Assembly (NCBI GenBank): GCA_013306675.1 | Contig: JABLUY010000157.1 | Span: forward strand, 1 to 64,000 | Direction: 5' to 3' | Source of the DNA: Thraustochytrium sp. TN22 | Taxonomy: Eukaryota; Sar; Bigyra; Thraustochytrida; Thraustochytriidae | Length of the DNA stretch: 64,000 nt | Part shown: piece by piece, positions 28,223 through 38,222 of the stretch | How the letters are laid out: each line of letters opens with the position of its first letter | Numbering within the stretch: position 1 is the first letter of the stretch | Translations under genes and position numbers: made by a program | The notes under the pieces: generated by a model | The model's database searches: none | What the model was told of the DNA's origin: nothing | What the model saw: only the letters and a program-made list of their open reading frames with translations

Positions 28223-29340
28223 CTTGCCGCCGTCGGCCGCGAAGCCGCGCTGCACCTCGCTCGCCTTCTGCGCGCCGCTCTCCGCGTCCGGGAGCTCGCC
28301 GCCGCCGCCGCCCGAGCCGCCGCGCGCGCCGGACCGCCGCCGCACGAGGCCCCTGCGCACCGAGCTGCGCGCCGCGCCGGAACCCTCCACTCGCCCGCCG
28401 CTCGCGCCTGGATCCTGCTCTGCGCGGCTTTGATCGCGCCGGTGGACTCTGCGCCAACGAAGTGATGGACGAGCTTTCCGGGGAGTGCGCGCGGACCCCG
28501 TGTGCGCCCTTGTGCACATCATGGCTGATCAGATCAGCTGCGAGCAGCTGACAGTTGATGCGATCAGTGACAGATGCGCGGTGCGAGTCGTCATCGCAGC
28601 GCGGGAGGGCGGGCTTCGAGCTCACAGCTGGTTGAAGACGCTCAGGCTGGCCTCCGAGTCCTCCGAGCCGCTCCCGGACAGCGTCGAGACGACGGATCGA
28701 AGGCAGGAGCGCGGCGCGGGACGACGGATCAAAGGAAGGCCTGCGGCCCGGGAGATGTACAGTGGGAGGACGGGCGGGGTACAGCGTCGGATGAGAGAAG
28801 AGCGGCTCGAGATTGGCTGGAAAGGCGAAGGGCCTGGCGAGAGCATAGAGGCGTCGGTCGTTCTCTGCGGCCTGTGCTGCCCCGGCGTAGAGAGCGGCAG
28901 ACTCATTTGCCTTTTCTTCGGCCTCTCCCATTCTCTGCGTGCTGTCCTCATGAAGGTCATCCTTCAAACGTACGGCTCTGTCTGTCGACTCCCATTCCAC
29001 TCAAGAAGCGAGCCCAGCATCTCGGCACATGCACAAGCCCCGCCTGCTCCTGCTCGTGACGTCGCGTTCGCCACCTCCATCCCAAGTCGCTGCAACACTC
29101 GACCTCGCCCGTCGCATCCGCCATCGGCATGCCCCTTCGGCCCACCTGCCCATGCTTCTTCCTGAGCCGCTCGACGCGCCCCAGGCAGCCCAGCCGACCC
29201 AAGTTGGTCGTACTAGTACTCGTAGCTGGCGGCCCTGGCGGCGACGGCCACCACCACGGAGTCGGCGACCACGAGGTCCGCGCGCCACGGGCGGGTCGCG
29301 GTCGCGCGCGCCAGGGCGCGCAGAGCCGCAAGCAGCCGCG
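28223..29340. promoter_or_regulatory. Divergent spacer between GARS and EXD2
   Basis: 1.1 kb between divergent starts. The middle (28500-29000) is of moderate GC and is the likelier promoter zone. Both genes have open frames extending into it, but those parts are Arg/Pro/Ser-rich and lack domain similarity. Confidence 0.35.
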
Positions 29341-31344
29341 ATGGAGGCGCGCGGGCGCGCGGGCGCGCGGGCCGGCGGGCGCGTGCGGCCGCGGCCCGCG
29401 GCGCGGCTGGCGGCGCGGCGCTGGTGCTCGTGGCAGGCGGCGGTGGCGGCGCGCTCGAGCCTGGCGACGGCCGTCGCGACGGCGGCGGCCGCGGCCGCGG
29501 CCGCGCCGGCGCTGGCGTCGGCGGGCGAGCTGCTGCGCGGGAGGGAGGTGCTCGTGCTGTCGGACCCGCAGTCGTGCGACGCGGCGCTGCGCAGCGACGC
29601 GGCGCTGGCCAGGGCGCGATACGTGGGGCTCGACAGCGAGTGGCGGCCACACGAGCTGCTCGCGGGCGGCGAGGTGGCGGCGGGCGGCGCCGAGCAGCAG
29701 CAGCAGCAGCAGCACAACCCGACGTCCGTGGTGCAGATTGCGACACACGAGCGCGTGTACGTGGTGCAGGTGCTGGAATGCCTGAAGAGGGGCGCCTTTC
29801 CGGAGGCGCTGCGCGAGCTGCTGGCGTCCAGCCGCTGCATCAAGGTTGGCCTGGCGGTCAACAACGACGTGCGCAAACTCTGGAGCGACCATGGCGTGCG
29901 CGTGGCCTGCACGATCGATCTCAACGACCTCGTGCCGACGCGCCAGCCCATCTCACTCGCAAACCTCTCCGAGGTCGTGCTTGGCGTGCGACCCGAGAGC
30001 AGCGCCACCATGACGGACTGGGCCGCGCCCGTGCTCTCGGCGGCCCAGGTGCAGTACGCGGCGCTTGACGCCTGCCTCGTGCGCGACGTCTATGAACGCT
30101 TCGAGTGGGGCGGCCTGGCGCTTTCAGCGGCGGACGTTGAGCGCGCGCGGCGCGATGCGCGCGCGCGGCGCAGGGCGCAGCGCATCTTGGAAGACGCCAT
30201 ACAGGACTCCACGGCGCTGGATGATTCCGGCGCTGCCGGCGGCTGGGACGCCGGCACACTCACAGTCGGCACGCTCAAGCGCGGCCTCTACGACGGCATC
30301 GAACTCCAGGCGCCCGACGGCGAGGTGCTGGCCCTCATCCCCGTGCAGAAGATGCGCTGGTACCTGGGCAAGAACCTCGCGACCGAGGCAGAGCCCACCG
30401 GCCGCGTCCCAGGCGCCGCGCGAGCCGTGCGACTCAAGTTCGAACCGGCCAGCCGCAGCACGCCCAACCGCCGCCTGCAGCTCCAGGTCAAGGAGAACCA
30501 GTGCGTCGTCTGCGGCGCCATGCGCGACCTCGCACGCTTCTACATTGTCCCGCAGGTCTTCCGCCGCCAGTTTCCGCACGCCTACAAGACGCACATCTCC
30601 CACGACATCGTGCTCATGTGCTCGCGCTGCCACGGCCATGCGCGCGCCGCGGCGCGCGCCTTCCGCATCCAGCTCTACGAGGAAACCTTTGGCGAGAACC
30701 TCGAGCACCTCGACAATCTCACCGCCATACCGGTCGCCGAGCGCCGCGCAGCCTCGCTTGCGCACAAGGCCGCCTACGCCCTGCTCAACTACGAGGACTC
30801 CATGCCCGTGGAGAGACGCGACCAGCTGCGCAACGAGATTCGCGTCCACTACCCCGGCGGCATCGAGTCCTTCGACCGTGCCACGCTTCGCCGCGTCGAG
30901 GAGGAGACACAGCTCAGCGGCTCGCGCGCCCAGGCTTGGACCATCTCCTCGCTTCCGGCATCCTACTTTGTCAAGCATATACTCGCGCCGCACAATGACG
31001 ACCCCAAGGCCGAGTACGCCGCGCTACACGCCTTCATCCTGCGCTGGCGCCGTCTCTTCCTGGAAACCAGCCAGCCCTGCTTCCTCCCGCCCCACTGGAC
31101 CTTGGACAATCCCATCACCAACACCCTGCCCGAAGACGCCCTCGCCGCGGCGCTCCTTCGCCGCCAGCCGCCAAACAGCCACGACGACGAAGACGACGTC
31201 TTTAGCGACGACCCAGACGACGAAGAAGAAGATGAAGATGAAGGAGAAAACCACGATGACATGCTCGCCTACCCGCAGCGAGTCGCCGCCGCTGGCACGG
31301 CGAAACAACAACGCAGCCTCAGCGACAGCGACCTGAGGCCGTGA
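29341..31344 (+). CDS. EXD2: EXD2-like 3'-5' exonuclease with HNH-like zinc domain
   Basis: 667 aa from an ATG with G at -3 and +4. The N-terminus is Arg/Ala-rich with a hydrophobic alanine stretch at about 40-60, fitting a mitochondrial presequence or anchor. The DEDDy exonuclease domain has GLDSEW (Asp98, Glu100), NND (Asp176) and YAALD (Tyr239, Asp243). A second domain has CVVC (388-391) followed by SHDIVLMCSRCH (Cys427, Cys430), as in the HNH region of animal EXD2. The C-terminus is acidic. EXD2 acts on DNA and RNA and has been placed at mitochondria and in double-strand break resection. All catalytic residues are present. A polyglutamine run (29697-29710) interrupts the exonuclease domain. 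Confidence 0.9.
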   Translation: MEARGRAGARAGGRVRPRPAARLAARRWCSWQAAVAARSSLATAVATAAAAAAAAPALASAGELLRGREVLVLSDPQSCDAALRSDAALARARYVGLDSEWRPHELLAGGEVAAGGAEQQQQQQHNPTSVVQIATHERVYVVQVLECLKRGAFPEALRELLASSRCIKVGLAVNNDVRKLWSDHGVRVACTIDLNDLVPTRQPISLANLSEVVLGVRPESSATMTDWAAPVLSAAQVQYAALDACLVRDVYERFEWGGLALSAADVERARRDARARRRAQRILEDAIQDSTALDDSGAAGGWDAGTLTVGTLKRGLYDGIELQAPDGEVLALIPVQKMRWYLGKNLATEAEPTGRVPGAARAVRLKFEPASRSTPNRRLQLQVKENQCVVCGAMRDLARFYIVPQVFRRQFPHAYKTHISHDIVLMCSRCHGHARAAARAFRIQLYEETFGENLEHLDNLTAIPVAERRAASLAHKAAYALLNYEDSMPVERRDQLRNEIRVHYPGGIESFDRATLRRVEEETQLSGSRAQAWTISSLPASYFVKHILAPHNDDPKAEYAALHAFILRWRRLFLETSQPCFLPPHWTLDNPITNTLPEDALAAALLRRQPPNSHDDEDDVFSDDPDDEEEDEDEGENHDDMLAYPQRVAAAGTAKQQRSLSDSDLRP

Positions 31345-31610
31345 GTAATCTAAACAAATCTTTACAGCGCAGGATGATAGCGTCTGGCCACGAATGTGCA
31401 CCCCCAAGGGGCTTTTACTCTCGGAAATAGTGTCGTGAGACAGTGTCTGAGAATTTGCCTTCAGGTAGCTCGAGACGGCCTTTTCCAGCTCCTAGCCTAG
31501 ACTCAGCGCTTACAAGGGTACAAGTTGCACGGACGGTTGCCACATTCATTTTTATCTCCCCCGCCCTTCCCCCTGGGTACGCCAGTGCGCTCCGCCGCGC
31601 CAGAGTCACT

Positions 31611-34600
31611 TCACGTCAGTGGACGCAGTACGGAGCGAAGGCATTCTACAGCGAGGTCGAGGTCGACGTCCTTGGCCTTGATCTGCTTGGCAAGACGCCG
31701 TGAAAAACGTTTGATAATGGACCGTTGCCACAGGTTCTTGTCGTCGCCCTCTTCCGAAACTGCCTCGCTAAACTCGTTCTCGTCCGGATCCGCATCCGTC
31801 GCACTCTCCGCATCCGTCGCATACGCCGCATCCGTCGCATTCTCCGGTTCAGTTGTGCCCACTAGACCTTCCCATTCCTTGTCGTTGATGGACTCCAGAA
31901 AGGTGAGCAGCTTGCTCACGACCGAGTCGCCAGTGACGTGATAAAGGTCGTCGAGAAATGAGGTGAGAACTGGTGGCGACGAAAACCGACCCCGAGAAAT
32001 CTCGGTCTCAAGACGATTGGCCATGTTCTCCACATCTTCACGGCTCAGTTGCGAATCCTGCTTCCTGAGCCAGGTCCTGATCTGAGATAGAGGCACAGGC
32101 CATTCAGGTCTTGAGGGAGGTTCATCTGACTTCGAGATTTGTACGCGGGCCTCGTTGTCGTCCGGCTTCTTGCGCTCCGGAGAGAAAAGCGAATGAGGGT
32201 CCATCGTCTCTGCTTGGCCCGCCTTGTCTATCACCTCTCCTGCCACGAAAGTAACTCTCTTGCGCTTGCTCCGCTTCGCCCTGTTCTCTGCTCGAAGACG
32301 CTTTCCCCGGTCTGCAATGTCCACCTGCCCACGCACTCGCCTAGGTTTACGGCGAGGAACATCTTCATCCTCGTCCGATTCGCGCTCTTCGCGCTCTTCG
32401 CGCTCTTCGCGCTCTTCGCGCTCTTCGATACTTCGACGAGGGCGCCTCCTAACACTCTTTGGGGAATCCACGGGAGTCCTCTCTTTGGCGGCCACAGTGC
32501 CGATAAAGAGTTGGTTCCACTTCTCGTCCGTCAGGTCATGCAGAACGACCAGAACGCGCTCCTCCGTGCACGTGGTGTCAATGCCGAGGTTAAAGGCGTC
32601 GAGCATGTCGTTGAGGGTGGGCGGGGGGGCGTCTCCTCCTCCACGATTTATCTCCGCCTCGAGACGCTTCGCCACATCAACCTTGTCTGGGAGGCTCAGC
32701 TGCACATTTTGTTGGTCGAGCCAGGCCTTGACCTGGCCAAGGGACACGTGGCCCGCCCTGTTCGACAGGCAGTCCCCTCGATCCCACTCTAATTGTACCT
32801 GCTTCGCGCGGGCCTCTCGCGCGAGCTCGACGAGCTTCTTTCTGTTGTTGGCTAGGTTTTGAGACTTGACAGCCTCTGAAGCAGCTTCGAGAAAGCCCGG
32901 GATGGCCTTGTCGCCAAGCTGGAGTGCCGCGCGTTGTACCTCGGGCGTCGCCAGGACGAACCTGGAGAGGGCGTCTGGCAGCGAGACGATCGGGCGCTGT
33001 TCCTTTGGGTCTGTCTTGCCCGGGAAGGCGCTCTTGTAGAAAGGCTTGTCGTTGAACTCGTGCTCGATGCGCCCCAGGCTCTGCAGAATACGCGTCTGGT
33101 CCAGTCGCGGCTCGGACTTGCGCAGGTACACCAGATTCGTGAGCTGGATGGTGCGGCACTTGGACTCCACGTCCGCCTGCTTGAGCAGCTGCTTTCCCAC
33201 GATGGCCAGCTTCAGAGGAAGCGTCTCGTAGTTGCGGTTCTCCTTGAGCGCCCCATCCTCCTTCTTACCGAGTCGCACCTCGTGCAGGTGGCGCGCAAGG
33301 CTGAGTGTGGCTTTGATGTCCATGAAACGTGGGATGCCAATCGCGAAGACCCCGCCGCCCACGACTTCAATCACGTTGCGGTCTTCGCCCTCGTCGTCGA
33401 GCGTGCTCGATCCTTGGCTTTTGACCTTGCGCTTGTCCCCCCCTTTTCCTTTGCGGCCCTTCTTGACCTTGGCGCTGAGGATGGCTCGGGCCTCCCGCTT
33501 GGCGCGAGTGAGAATCACATTGTGAAGCTCGAATCGATGTTCCGGCTTGAGGAGGCACTTTTCATTGGCCTCGCTGATGTTGAGCGTAACGAAGGTGTCG
33601 ACGAACTTGTCCATGTTGTCGATCTTGTTGAGCGCCTTGAGGACCTTGCTGTTGAAGTAGAGCTTCGGCCTCCTAAACTCGTCGGAGATTCGCGAGTGGT
33701 TGTAGATCGCGCAAGTGATGACTGTTGCAGCAGATTCGTTCAGCGCAGCGCCGTACTGAGCCATCCACTTGGCGATCTTGCCGTGGCCCACGTTGATGCT
33801 TTTGCGCGAGTCCTCGCTCTCGCGGGCGGCGTAGTCGTTCAGGACGATCGTGAAGCTTGAGTGGGGTTGTTCCAGGATCATCTTGAGCTTGGTCACGTAG
33901 TTCTCGTGCAGGGCGGTCGGCGGTCTGTTGGTGACGACGGCGCGCACGACCGCTTCCCTGGAACCCATACCTTGCGCAGCGCCTGGGTCAGCTGCTGCTG
34001 CCAGCGAAAAGGCTCTTGGCGCTGCGAGAAGCCCAGACGGTAGTCTGCTTGCGCTGTCCGACTGCTCAGCAGCCTCTGCGGCTGCCGCGGCCTCCTGGTC
34101 ACGCTTGAACTTCTCGAGCCTGGCTTGCGAGAGAGGGAAATCGCTGCGCGGGAACTCGACGATTTCTGGCTTCGTGTCGCTCTTGATCTCGTCCGTATTT
34201 TCATGTGCAACAACGAGAATGCGACCGTCCTTGTCGTCCTTCTCCCTTTCTTCACTGTACGGACCATAAAGGTAGTAGCCCTGCCGTGGGAGGATGTCCA
34301 CCTCCTTGAAGGCGTCGCCCATATGATTGCTCAAGACGTATTGGGCGCTCGGCGTCGCTGTCACAAAGGTGACGTCCTCCCACTGCCGTACCTCAGCTCG
34401 CACGCCCTCGGCAAACTTGGTTCCGCCCATCCCTTCGCGGCTCTCATCCAGGACAAGATGCGTAGTCTCGGACTTGAACTCTTCTCCCAGCTTGCCCCGG
34501 AAGAGCTCGTCCAGGGAGCGCAGACCAGCAACACTCGCGAGGCGCACGTTGAAGTGCACGGAGTAGCCGCGGTCCTTGATGTCAGGAAGGTGGATCGTCT

Positions 34601-36128
34601 GGTTGAGCCTGCTGAAAATGAAGGCCTTCTCAGGGAGCCACTCGCCCGTGCTCAGGTTCATACGGAGAATCTTGGACACCTTCGAGTGGTACTCCTTGTT
34701 CATGTCGGTCAGCGCACTCTCCATGTCGCGATACGACGCAATCTGTGAGTTCGCAAGCACTACAACATGCTTGCGATGCACGCCGCCGTGCATGAAGCCA
34801 CGCAGGAAGATAGCGCGCCGCGTCTTGCCGCCCTGCATGATGGAGGAGACCACCGCGCGTCCGCGGCGCCAGAAGGTCTTGAACACTTCCGACGTTGGGT
34901 CAACGAGGTCTGCTGCCTCGAAGTCATCCGCCATCATGACGTAGCCGATGCGAATATGAATGATGGAGCGCAGCTTCTCCTCGTTGTTTGCGCGCGGCGC
35001 CTCCAGCAGGCGCCCAATCTCTTCTATCACAGGGACGCACTCCAGGTAGGCGATATCGCCCATCTTGAACGCCTTGCCGACCGACCTATCGTCGAAGCGC
35101 ACGCCAGCGAAGTAGCCGCGTGCGAAAGCCCTATCCAAGTCCGACTCTGGCTGCTCCTCAGAGTCCGACCCACTCGAGTCGTCACTCAAGTCGTTGGCAT
35201 CCTCGTACTGTAAGTCCGAGTCGTCGCTGATGTCCACATCAGACTGACTGTCCGAGGATTCAGATGACTCCTCGGCACCTAAACTCAAATCCTTGGCCTC
35301 GGCAACGGTCTCCTGCGCGCCGCCCTCATCACCAGGCACTACCACAACATCTCTCATGGGCTCACCGGTAAAGGCGACCTCAGAAGGGCCAATGGCAGGG
35401 GCAGAGCCGCTCTCGACGCTATCGCGAGCAGCATCAGCAAGAGTCCGCTGCAGCGAGGCCAGCTTCGAGGCCGACAGAGCGCCCGCTCCGAGCCGCAGCT
35501 CCGTAAGCGCGCGCCCATCGTGGCGGCGTTTCAGGGCCGCCTCGACGAGCTTCCCCGTTGCGGACGCCCCAATGTTGTTATCGTCGCACAAGACGCTTTG
35601 CAGCGCGCTAGCTGGGTGCACGAGGGCCTTGCACAGCTCCTGGGCGTCGTCATCCTCGAGTCCGCAGCTGGCAACGTCAAGTGTTGTGAGCTTGATTGTC
35701 GCCGAGAAGAAGCGGTCCGCCGGCAGGCCGCAGAGGTCGTTGCGCGCCAGCCGAAGCTCGCGAAGGTGCACGTTCATGCCCTCCTTGAGAAGTTGCGCCA
35801 CGAGTAGCGCGCCATCTGCAGAAATTTCGTTCACGCTCAGGTCCAGCACCTCAACACGCGAGCGGGCCAGACCCTTGATCAGGATCTGCAGAGCGCGGTC
35901 ATCCACCTTGTTATCCGCCAGCTCCAACACACGAACTTTGCAGCCCTTCTGTACAAGGACACGCCGGAGCACGTCCAGGTCGAAGGCCGCCAGGCACAGC
36001 CCCGCGCCGCGGACGCGGTCCAGCTCGCCCAGGTGCCGGCACATGAGCCCCTCGTACCGCTCCGCGAGCCGCGCCAGCAGCAGCCGCACGGACACCGCCG
36101 GAATCGTCGCGTCGATGCCGTCAGCCAT
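31611..36128 (-). CDS. LRR / acidic / Z1-like SF2 NTPase protein, copy A
   Basis: 1,505 aa; the start is in CACCATGG. Residues 65-240 are NLR/RNI-type leucine-rich repeats (VRVLELADNKVDDRALQIL, VEVLDLSVNEISADGA, LRELRLARNDLCGL). Residues 276-326 are Ser/Asp/Glu-rich. A helicase-like core follows: Walker A MQGGKT (Lys435), VVVLANSQ, Walker B VLDES (Asp561, Glu562), TATPSA (590-595), VVGGGVFAIGI and a final QSLGRI (Gln1016, Arg1020). The order and the TATP...YYLYGPY and GGG...QxxGR spacing resemble bacterial Z1-type ATPases of restriction-related systems. A 75-aa helical module occurs twice near the C-terminus, with an Arg/Glu repeat and basic stretches between. Head-to-head with 36537. A function in nucleic-acid translocation is inference. 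Confidence 0.82.
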   Translation of the reverse strand: MADGIDATIPAVSVRLLLARLAERYEGLMCRHLGELDRVRGAGLCLAAFDLDVLRRVLVQKGCKVRVLELADNKVDDRALQILIKGLARSRVEVLDLSVNEISADGALLVAQLLKEGMNVHLRELRLARNDLCGLPADRFFSATIKLTTLDVASCGLEDDDAQELCKALVHPASALQSVLCDDNNIGASATGKLVEAALKRRHDGRALTELRLGAGALSASKLASLQRTLADAARDSVESGSAPAIGPSEVAFTGEPMRDVVVVPGDEGGAQETVAEAKDLSLGAEESSESSDSQSDVDISDDSDLQYEDANDLSDDSSGSDSEEQPESDLDRAFARGYFAGVRFDDRSVGKAFKMGDIAYLECVPVIEEIGRLLEAPRANNEEKLRSIIHIRIGYVMMADDFEAADLVDPTSEVFKTFWRRGRAVVSSIMQGGKTRRAIFLRGFMHGGVHRKHVVVLANSQIASYRDMESALTDMNKEYHSKVSKILRMNLSTGEWLPEKAFIFSRLNQTIHLPDIKDRGYSVHFNVRLASVAGLRSLDELFRGKLGEEFKSETTHLVLDESREGMGGTKFAEGVRAEVRQWEDVTFVTATPSAQYVLSNHMGDAFKEVDILPRQGYYLYGPYSEEREKDDKDGRILVVAHENTDEIKSDTKPEIVEFPRSDFPLSQARLEKFKRDQEAAAAAEAAEQSDSASRLPSGLLAAPRAFSLAAAADPGAAQGMGSREAVVRAVVTNRPPTALHENYVTKLKMILEQPHSSFTIVLNDYAARESEDSRKSINVGHGKIAKWMAQYGAALNESAATVITCAIYNHSRISDEFRRPKLYFNSKVLKALNKIDNMDKFVDTFVTLNISEANEKCLLKPEHRFELHNVILTRAKREARAILSAKVKKGRKGKGGDKRKVKSQGSSTLDDEGEDRNVIEVVGGGVFAIGIPRFMDIKATLSLARHLHEVRLGKKEDGALKENRNYETLPLKLAIVGKQLLKQADVESKCRTIQLTNLVYLRKSEPRLDQTRILQSLGRIEHEFNDKPFYKSAFPGKTDPKEQRPIVSLPDALSRFVLATPEVQRAALQLGDKAIPGFLEAASEAVKSQNLANNRKKLVELAREARAKQVQLEWDRGDCLSNRAGHVSLGQVKAWLDQQNVQLSLPDKVDVAKRLEAEINRGGGDAPPPTLNDMLDAFNLGIDTTCTEERVLVVLHDLTDEKWNQLFIGTVAAKERTPVDSPKSVRRRPRRSIEEREEREEREEREERESDEDEDVPRRKPRRVRGQVDIADRGKRLRAENRAKRSKRKRVTFVAGEVIDKAGQAETMDPHSLFSPERKKPDDNEARVQISKSDEPPSRPEWPVPLSQIRTWLRKQDSQLSREDVENMANRLETEISRGRFSSPPVLTSFLDDLYHVTGDSVVSKLLTFLESINDKEWEGLVGTTEPENATDAAYATDAESATDADPDENEFSEAVSEEGDDKNLWQRSIIKRFSRRLAKQIKAKDVDLDLAVECLRSVLRPLT
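31855..32745 (-). repeat. Two copies of a 75-aa C-terminal module in copy A
   Basis: Residues encoded at about 32500-32745 (SLGQVKAWLDQQNVQLS ... DEKWNQLFIGT) and about 31855-32095 (PLSQIRTWLRKQDSQLS ... DKEWEGLVGTT) align along their length, including RLEAEINRG and RLETEISRG. Copy B (38690-38930) has only the first. Between them lies a 9-bp tandem repeat (CGCTCTTCG, about five copies at 32382-32428) that codes for Glu/Arg repeats, and a TCCGTCGCA-type repeat lies at about 31790-31846. Confidence 0.85.
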
Positions 36129-36536
36129 GGTGGTGGTTTTGCACAGCGCCCGCGCCTGCGTGGCACGCCGCGTGCTTGTGGGGCCTGAGCAACACAGCGA
36201 AGAGGCGGCCGCGCTGTCCTTGCCCGGTTGCTCGCCCAACTTCCGCGTGCCAGCCCTCGGTGTACTCGCTCGCGCAGGGCTGCTGCCGGGCCGCGGCCGC
36301 GCGGCGCCGCCTCCGGGCCGCAGCCGCGCGCGCCTTCGTCGGGTCGCCGCGGCCGCTGCCGGCGACGCGCGACTTCGAGGTTTATTTCAAAACATCCCCT
36401 GCCTCTCTCCAGTCGTCGTCATCAGGTGAGGCAGAATGATTTGTTGACGCCACGTGGCACCACTGCCTGCCGACAAGGCGCGCGCCGAAGCCCCTTTCGC
36501 GCCAGCTTAGCAGTGCCCTTTCTGAGCTTGGCGCCG
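36129..36536. promoter_or_regulatory. Bidirectional promoter of unit A
   Basis: 408 bp between divergent starts, very GC-rich near 36285-36370. A segment GTCGTCATCA at 36414-36423 matches GTCGTCATCA at 42641-42650 upstream of the unit B partner, a small conserved island. A GTGAGG and an AG at 36510 could also form a 5' UTR intron; this is not decidable here. Confidence 0.4.
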
Positions 36537-38180
36537 ATGTTGCCGTCGCCGCAGCCGCCGCCGCCGCCGCCGTCGCCGACGCTGCCTCTGACGCCGCTGC
36601 AGCACCAGGGGCAGGACGGACAGGACCAGCGGGACCACCAGGACGAGCAACAGCGAGATGATGACCTGCCGCTGTCGCTGCGGCAGCCGACAACGCCGAC
36701 GCTGCCTCTGACGCCGCTGCAGCACCAGGGGCAGGACCGAGAGGACCAGCGAGACCACCAGGACAATCTACAGCGAGATGATGACCTGGACAACACTAAC
36801 CAGAGCGACCCTGACGACTACAACAGACCAGCAGACCAGGGTCTACTTCTCGACGAATTGGGCCTTGACGAATTTGTCCTTTTGCCTCCCATTGTGGTGT
36901 CAGATCAATCGGGCGGTGTGAACGAAGTGCAGGAGCAAGAGCAAGGATTGCAGCAGCACGAACAGGTGCATGAGCCGCTTCAGCAGCAGCAGGGACAGGG
37001 ACAAGGACAGGGACAGGGCTGGGCGCACATGCTTCGGGATGATCACCAGCATCAGCTCCAGCGGGGGACAGACGAGCACCACCAGCAAGGAGTGAAGCGC
37101 CAGCGCCAGCGACAAGCTGAGGCGCCGCGAGGCCTGCATGAACAGGCGCCGGGCCACTTTAACTTCTTTACCATCGGCACGCTGGCGAAAGTTCACGGAG
37201 GCCGTCACGTGGAGTCGCTCGAGATCGCACGCACCATCTCGCACCGTGCTTTTGTGGCACTCGAGCGGGACCTCGGTATCGTTGAGCACGAAAGGGACTG
37301 TGAGTCTGTGGATCAGGTTGCCGCTGCGGTCGATCAACTTGGCCGCTATCTCAAGAGCGCTGGAGAAGGGATCTCACCAAGATTTCGCGAGGAGGTGGAG
37401 AACTCTCTGCAGTACAAACTTTATGCTCGACTCAAGCCGCGTCTCGGCCTGAACCGTGTGCTGGCCGCCCTCGAGCATCGGATTTCAACAGTGCGGAAGC
37501 CGTCAGTTCGCTATGTGTACGCGCTGATGGCGCGCCGTTTGAGTGGCCGCCAAGACCCCGAAGAGTACTGGTCTCAGGTTGGCAATGACCGCTTGAGCAT
37601 CAAAAATGCCTTGCGCGATTGTCTGCGATTTCCCTCCAACCGAATTCTCTTCCAGATCGCACTCATGATCCACACACAGCCGACGGCGGTCAAAAAAGCC
37701 TACGAACTAATCGGTGAGGGAGATAGAGGGTCATTTACGATGGTAGAACCCGATTCATGCAGCGAGGGAGCCTTCAAGGCTGCCACTCGCATTGGGAAGA
37801 ACGAAAAAGTGCTCATAGCCATTTGCGAGCACATGTATCCGATTGGCCCAGCCTCGAAAACAACCACCTGCGAGCACTGCATTAACTGGTTCGTCGAGGC
37901 GCAGTATCATAAGTACTCAAGCCACTGCAAAGCCCGAGACGGTCGTCCGGAGCCCCTCAATCGAGTTCATCTGAATCTCTTCGACGAAATTCTCACACGC
38001 GCAGAGGATGCTTTGAGCGGCTGCAGCATCTTCACTCTTCGCGAGGTTCTTCGCCCGCTTAACTTCTCCTTTCACAACCTTCAAAGCGCCTCTGAGAACG
38101 CCTACAAGCGCGCCAACAAGCGCGCAAGTCAGCTCAACGATGCCGACGTTCCTCCTGCGAAGAAGCATAGAGGCCGTTGA
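36537..38180 (+). CDS. CEH-CEHC motif partner protein, copy A
   Basis: 547 aa from the ATG at 36537, whose context is weak, so the start is uncertain. I do not recognise the family. Residues 1-210 are Gln/Asp/His/Pro-rich low complexity with a 40-residue tandem duplication and Gly-Gln repeats. Residues 220-540 form the conserved part shared with copy B: EIARTISHRAF, QVAAAVDQL, VRYVYALMARRL, NRILFQIALMIHTQP, and a cluster CEHMYPIG (Cys430) ... TCEHCINWF (Cys445, Cys448), with a further Cys at 464. That spacing suggests a small zinc site. The end is basic (KRANKRAS, KKHRGR), like a nuclear signal. Paired head to head with the LRR-NTPase gene, suggesting co-expression and joint function (inference). 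Confidence 0.75.
   Translation: MLPSPQPPPPPPSPTLPLTPLQHQGQDGQDQRDHQDEQQRDDDLPLSLRQPTTPTLPLTPLQHQGQDREDQRDHQDNLQRDDDLDNTNQSDPDDYNRPADQGLLLDELGLDEFVLLPPIVVSDQSGGVNEVQEQEQGLQQHEQVHEPLQQQQGQGQGQGQGWAHMLRDDHQHQLQRGTDEHHQQGVKRQRQRQAEAPRGLHEQAPGHFNFFTIGTLAKVHGGRHVESLEIARTISHRAFVALERDLGIVEHERDCESVDQVAAAVDQLGRYLKSAGEGISPRFREEVENSLQYKLYARLKPRLGLNRVLAALEHRISTVRKPSVRYVYALMARRLSGRQDPEEYWSQVGNDRLSIKNALRDCLRFPSNRILFQIALMIHTQPTAVKKAYELIGEGDRGSFTMVEPDSCSEGAFKAATRIGKNEKVLIAICEHMYPIGPASKTTTCEHCINWFVEAQYHKYSSHCKARDGRPEPLNRVHLNLFDEILTRAEDALSGCSIFTLREVLRPLNFSFHNLQSASENAYKRANKRASQLNDADVPPAKKHRGR
36575..36790 (+). repeat. 120-bp in-frame tandem duplication
   Basis: The segment starting GCCGACGCTGCCTCTGACGC at 36575 recurs at 36695, 120 bp on. 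Both copies encode TLPLTPLQHQGQD followed by QRDHQD and QRDDDL with few changes. This is a recent expansion in the disordered part of the partner protein; copy B lacks it. Confidence 0.9.
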
Positions 38181-38222
38181 AGTAGCCAAGGTTTTGCGAT
38201 CAAAAGAAACGTGAATTTCTCT

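Noticed and set aside
29029-29340. N-terminal 104-codon extension of EXD2
   Set aside because: Pro/Arg-rich, no similarity, and overlapped by a better-placed ATG at 29341; kept only as possible 5' UTR.
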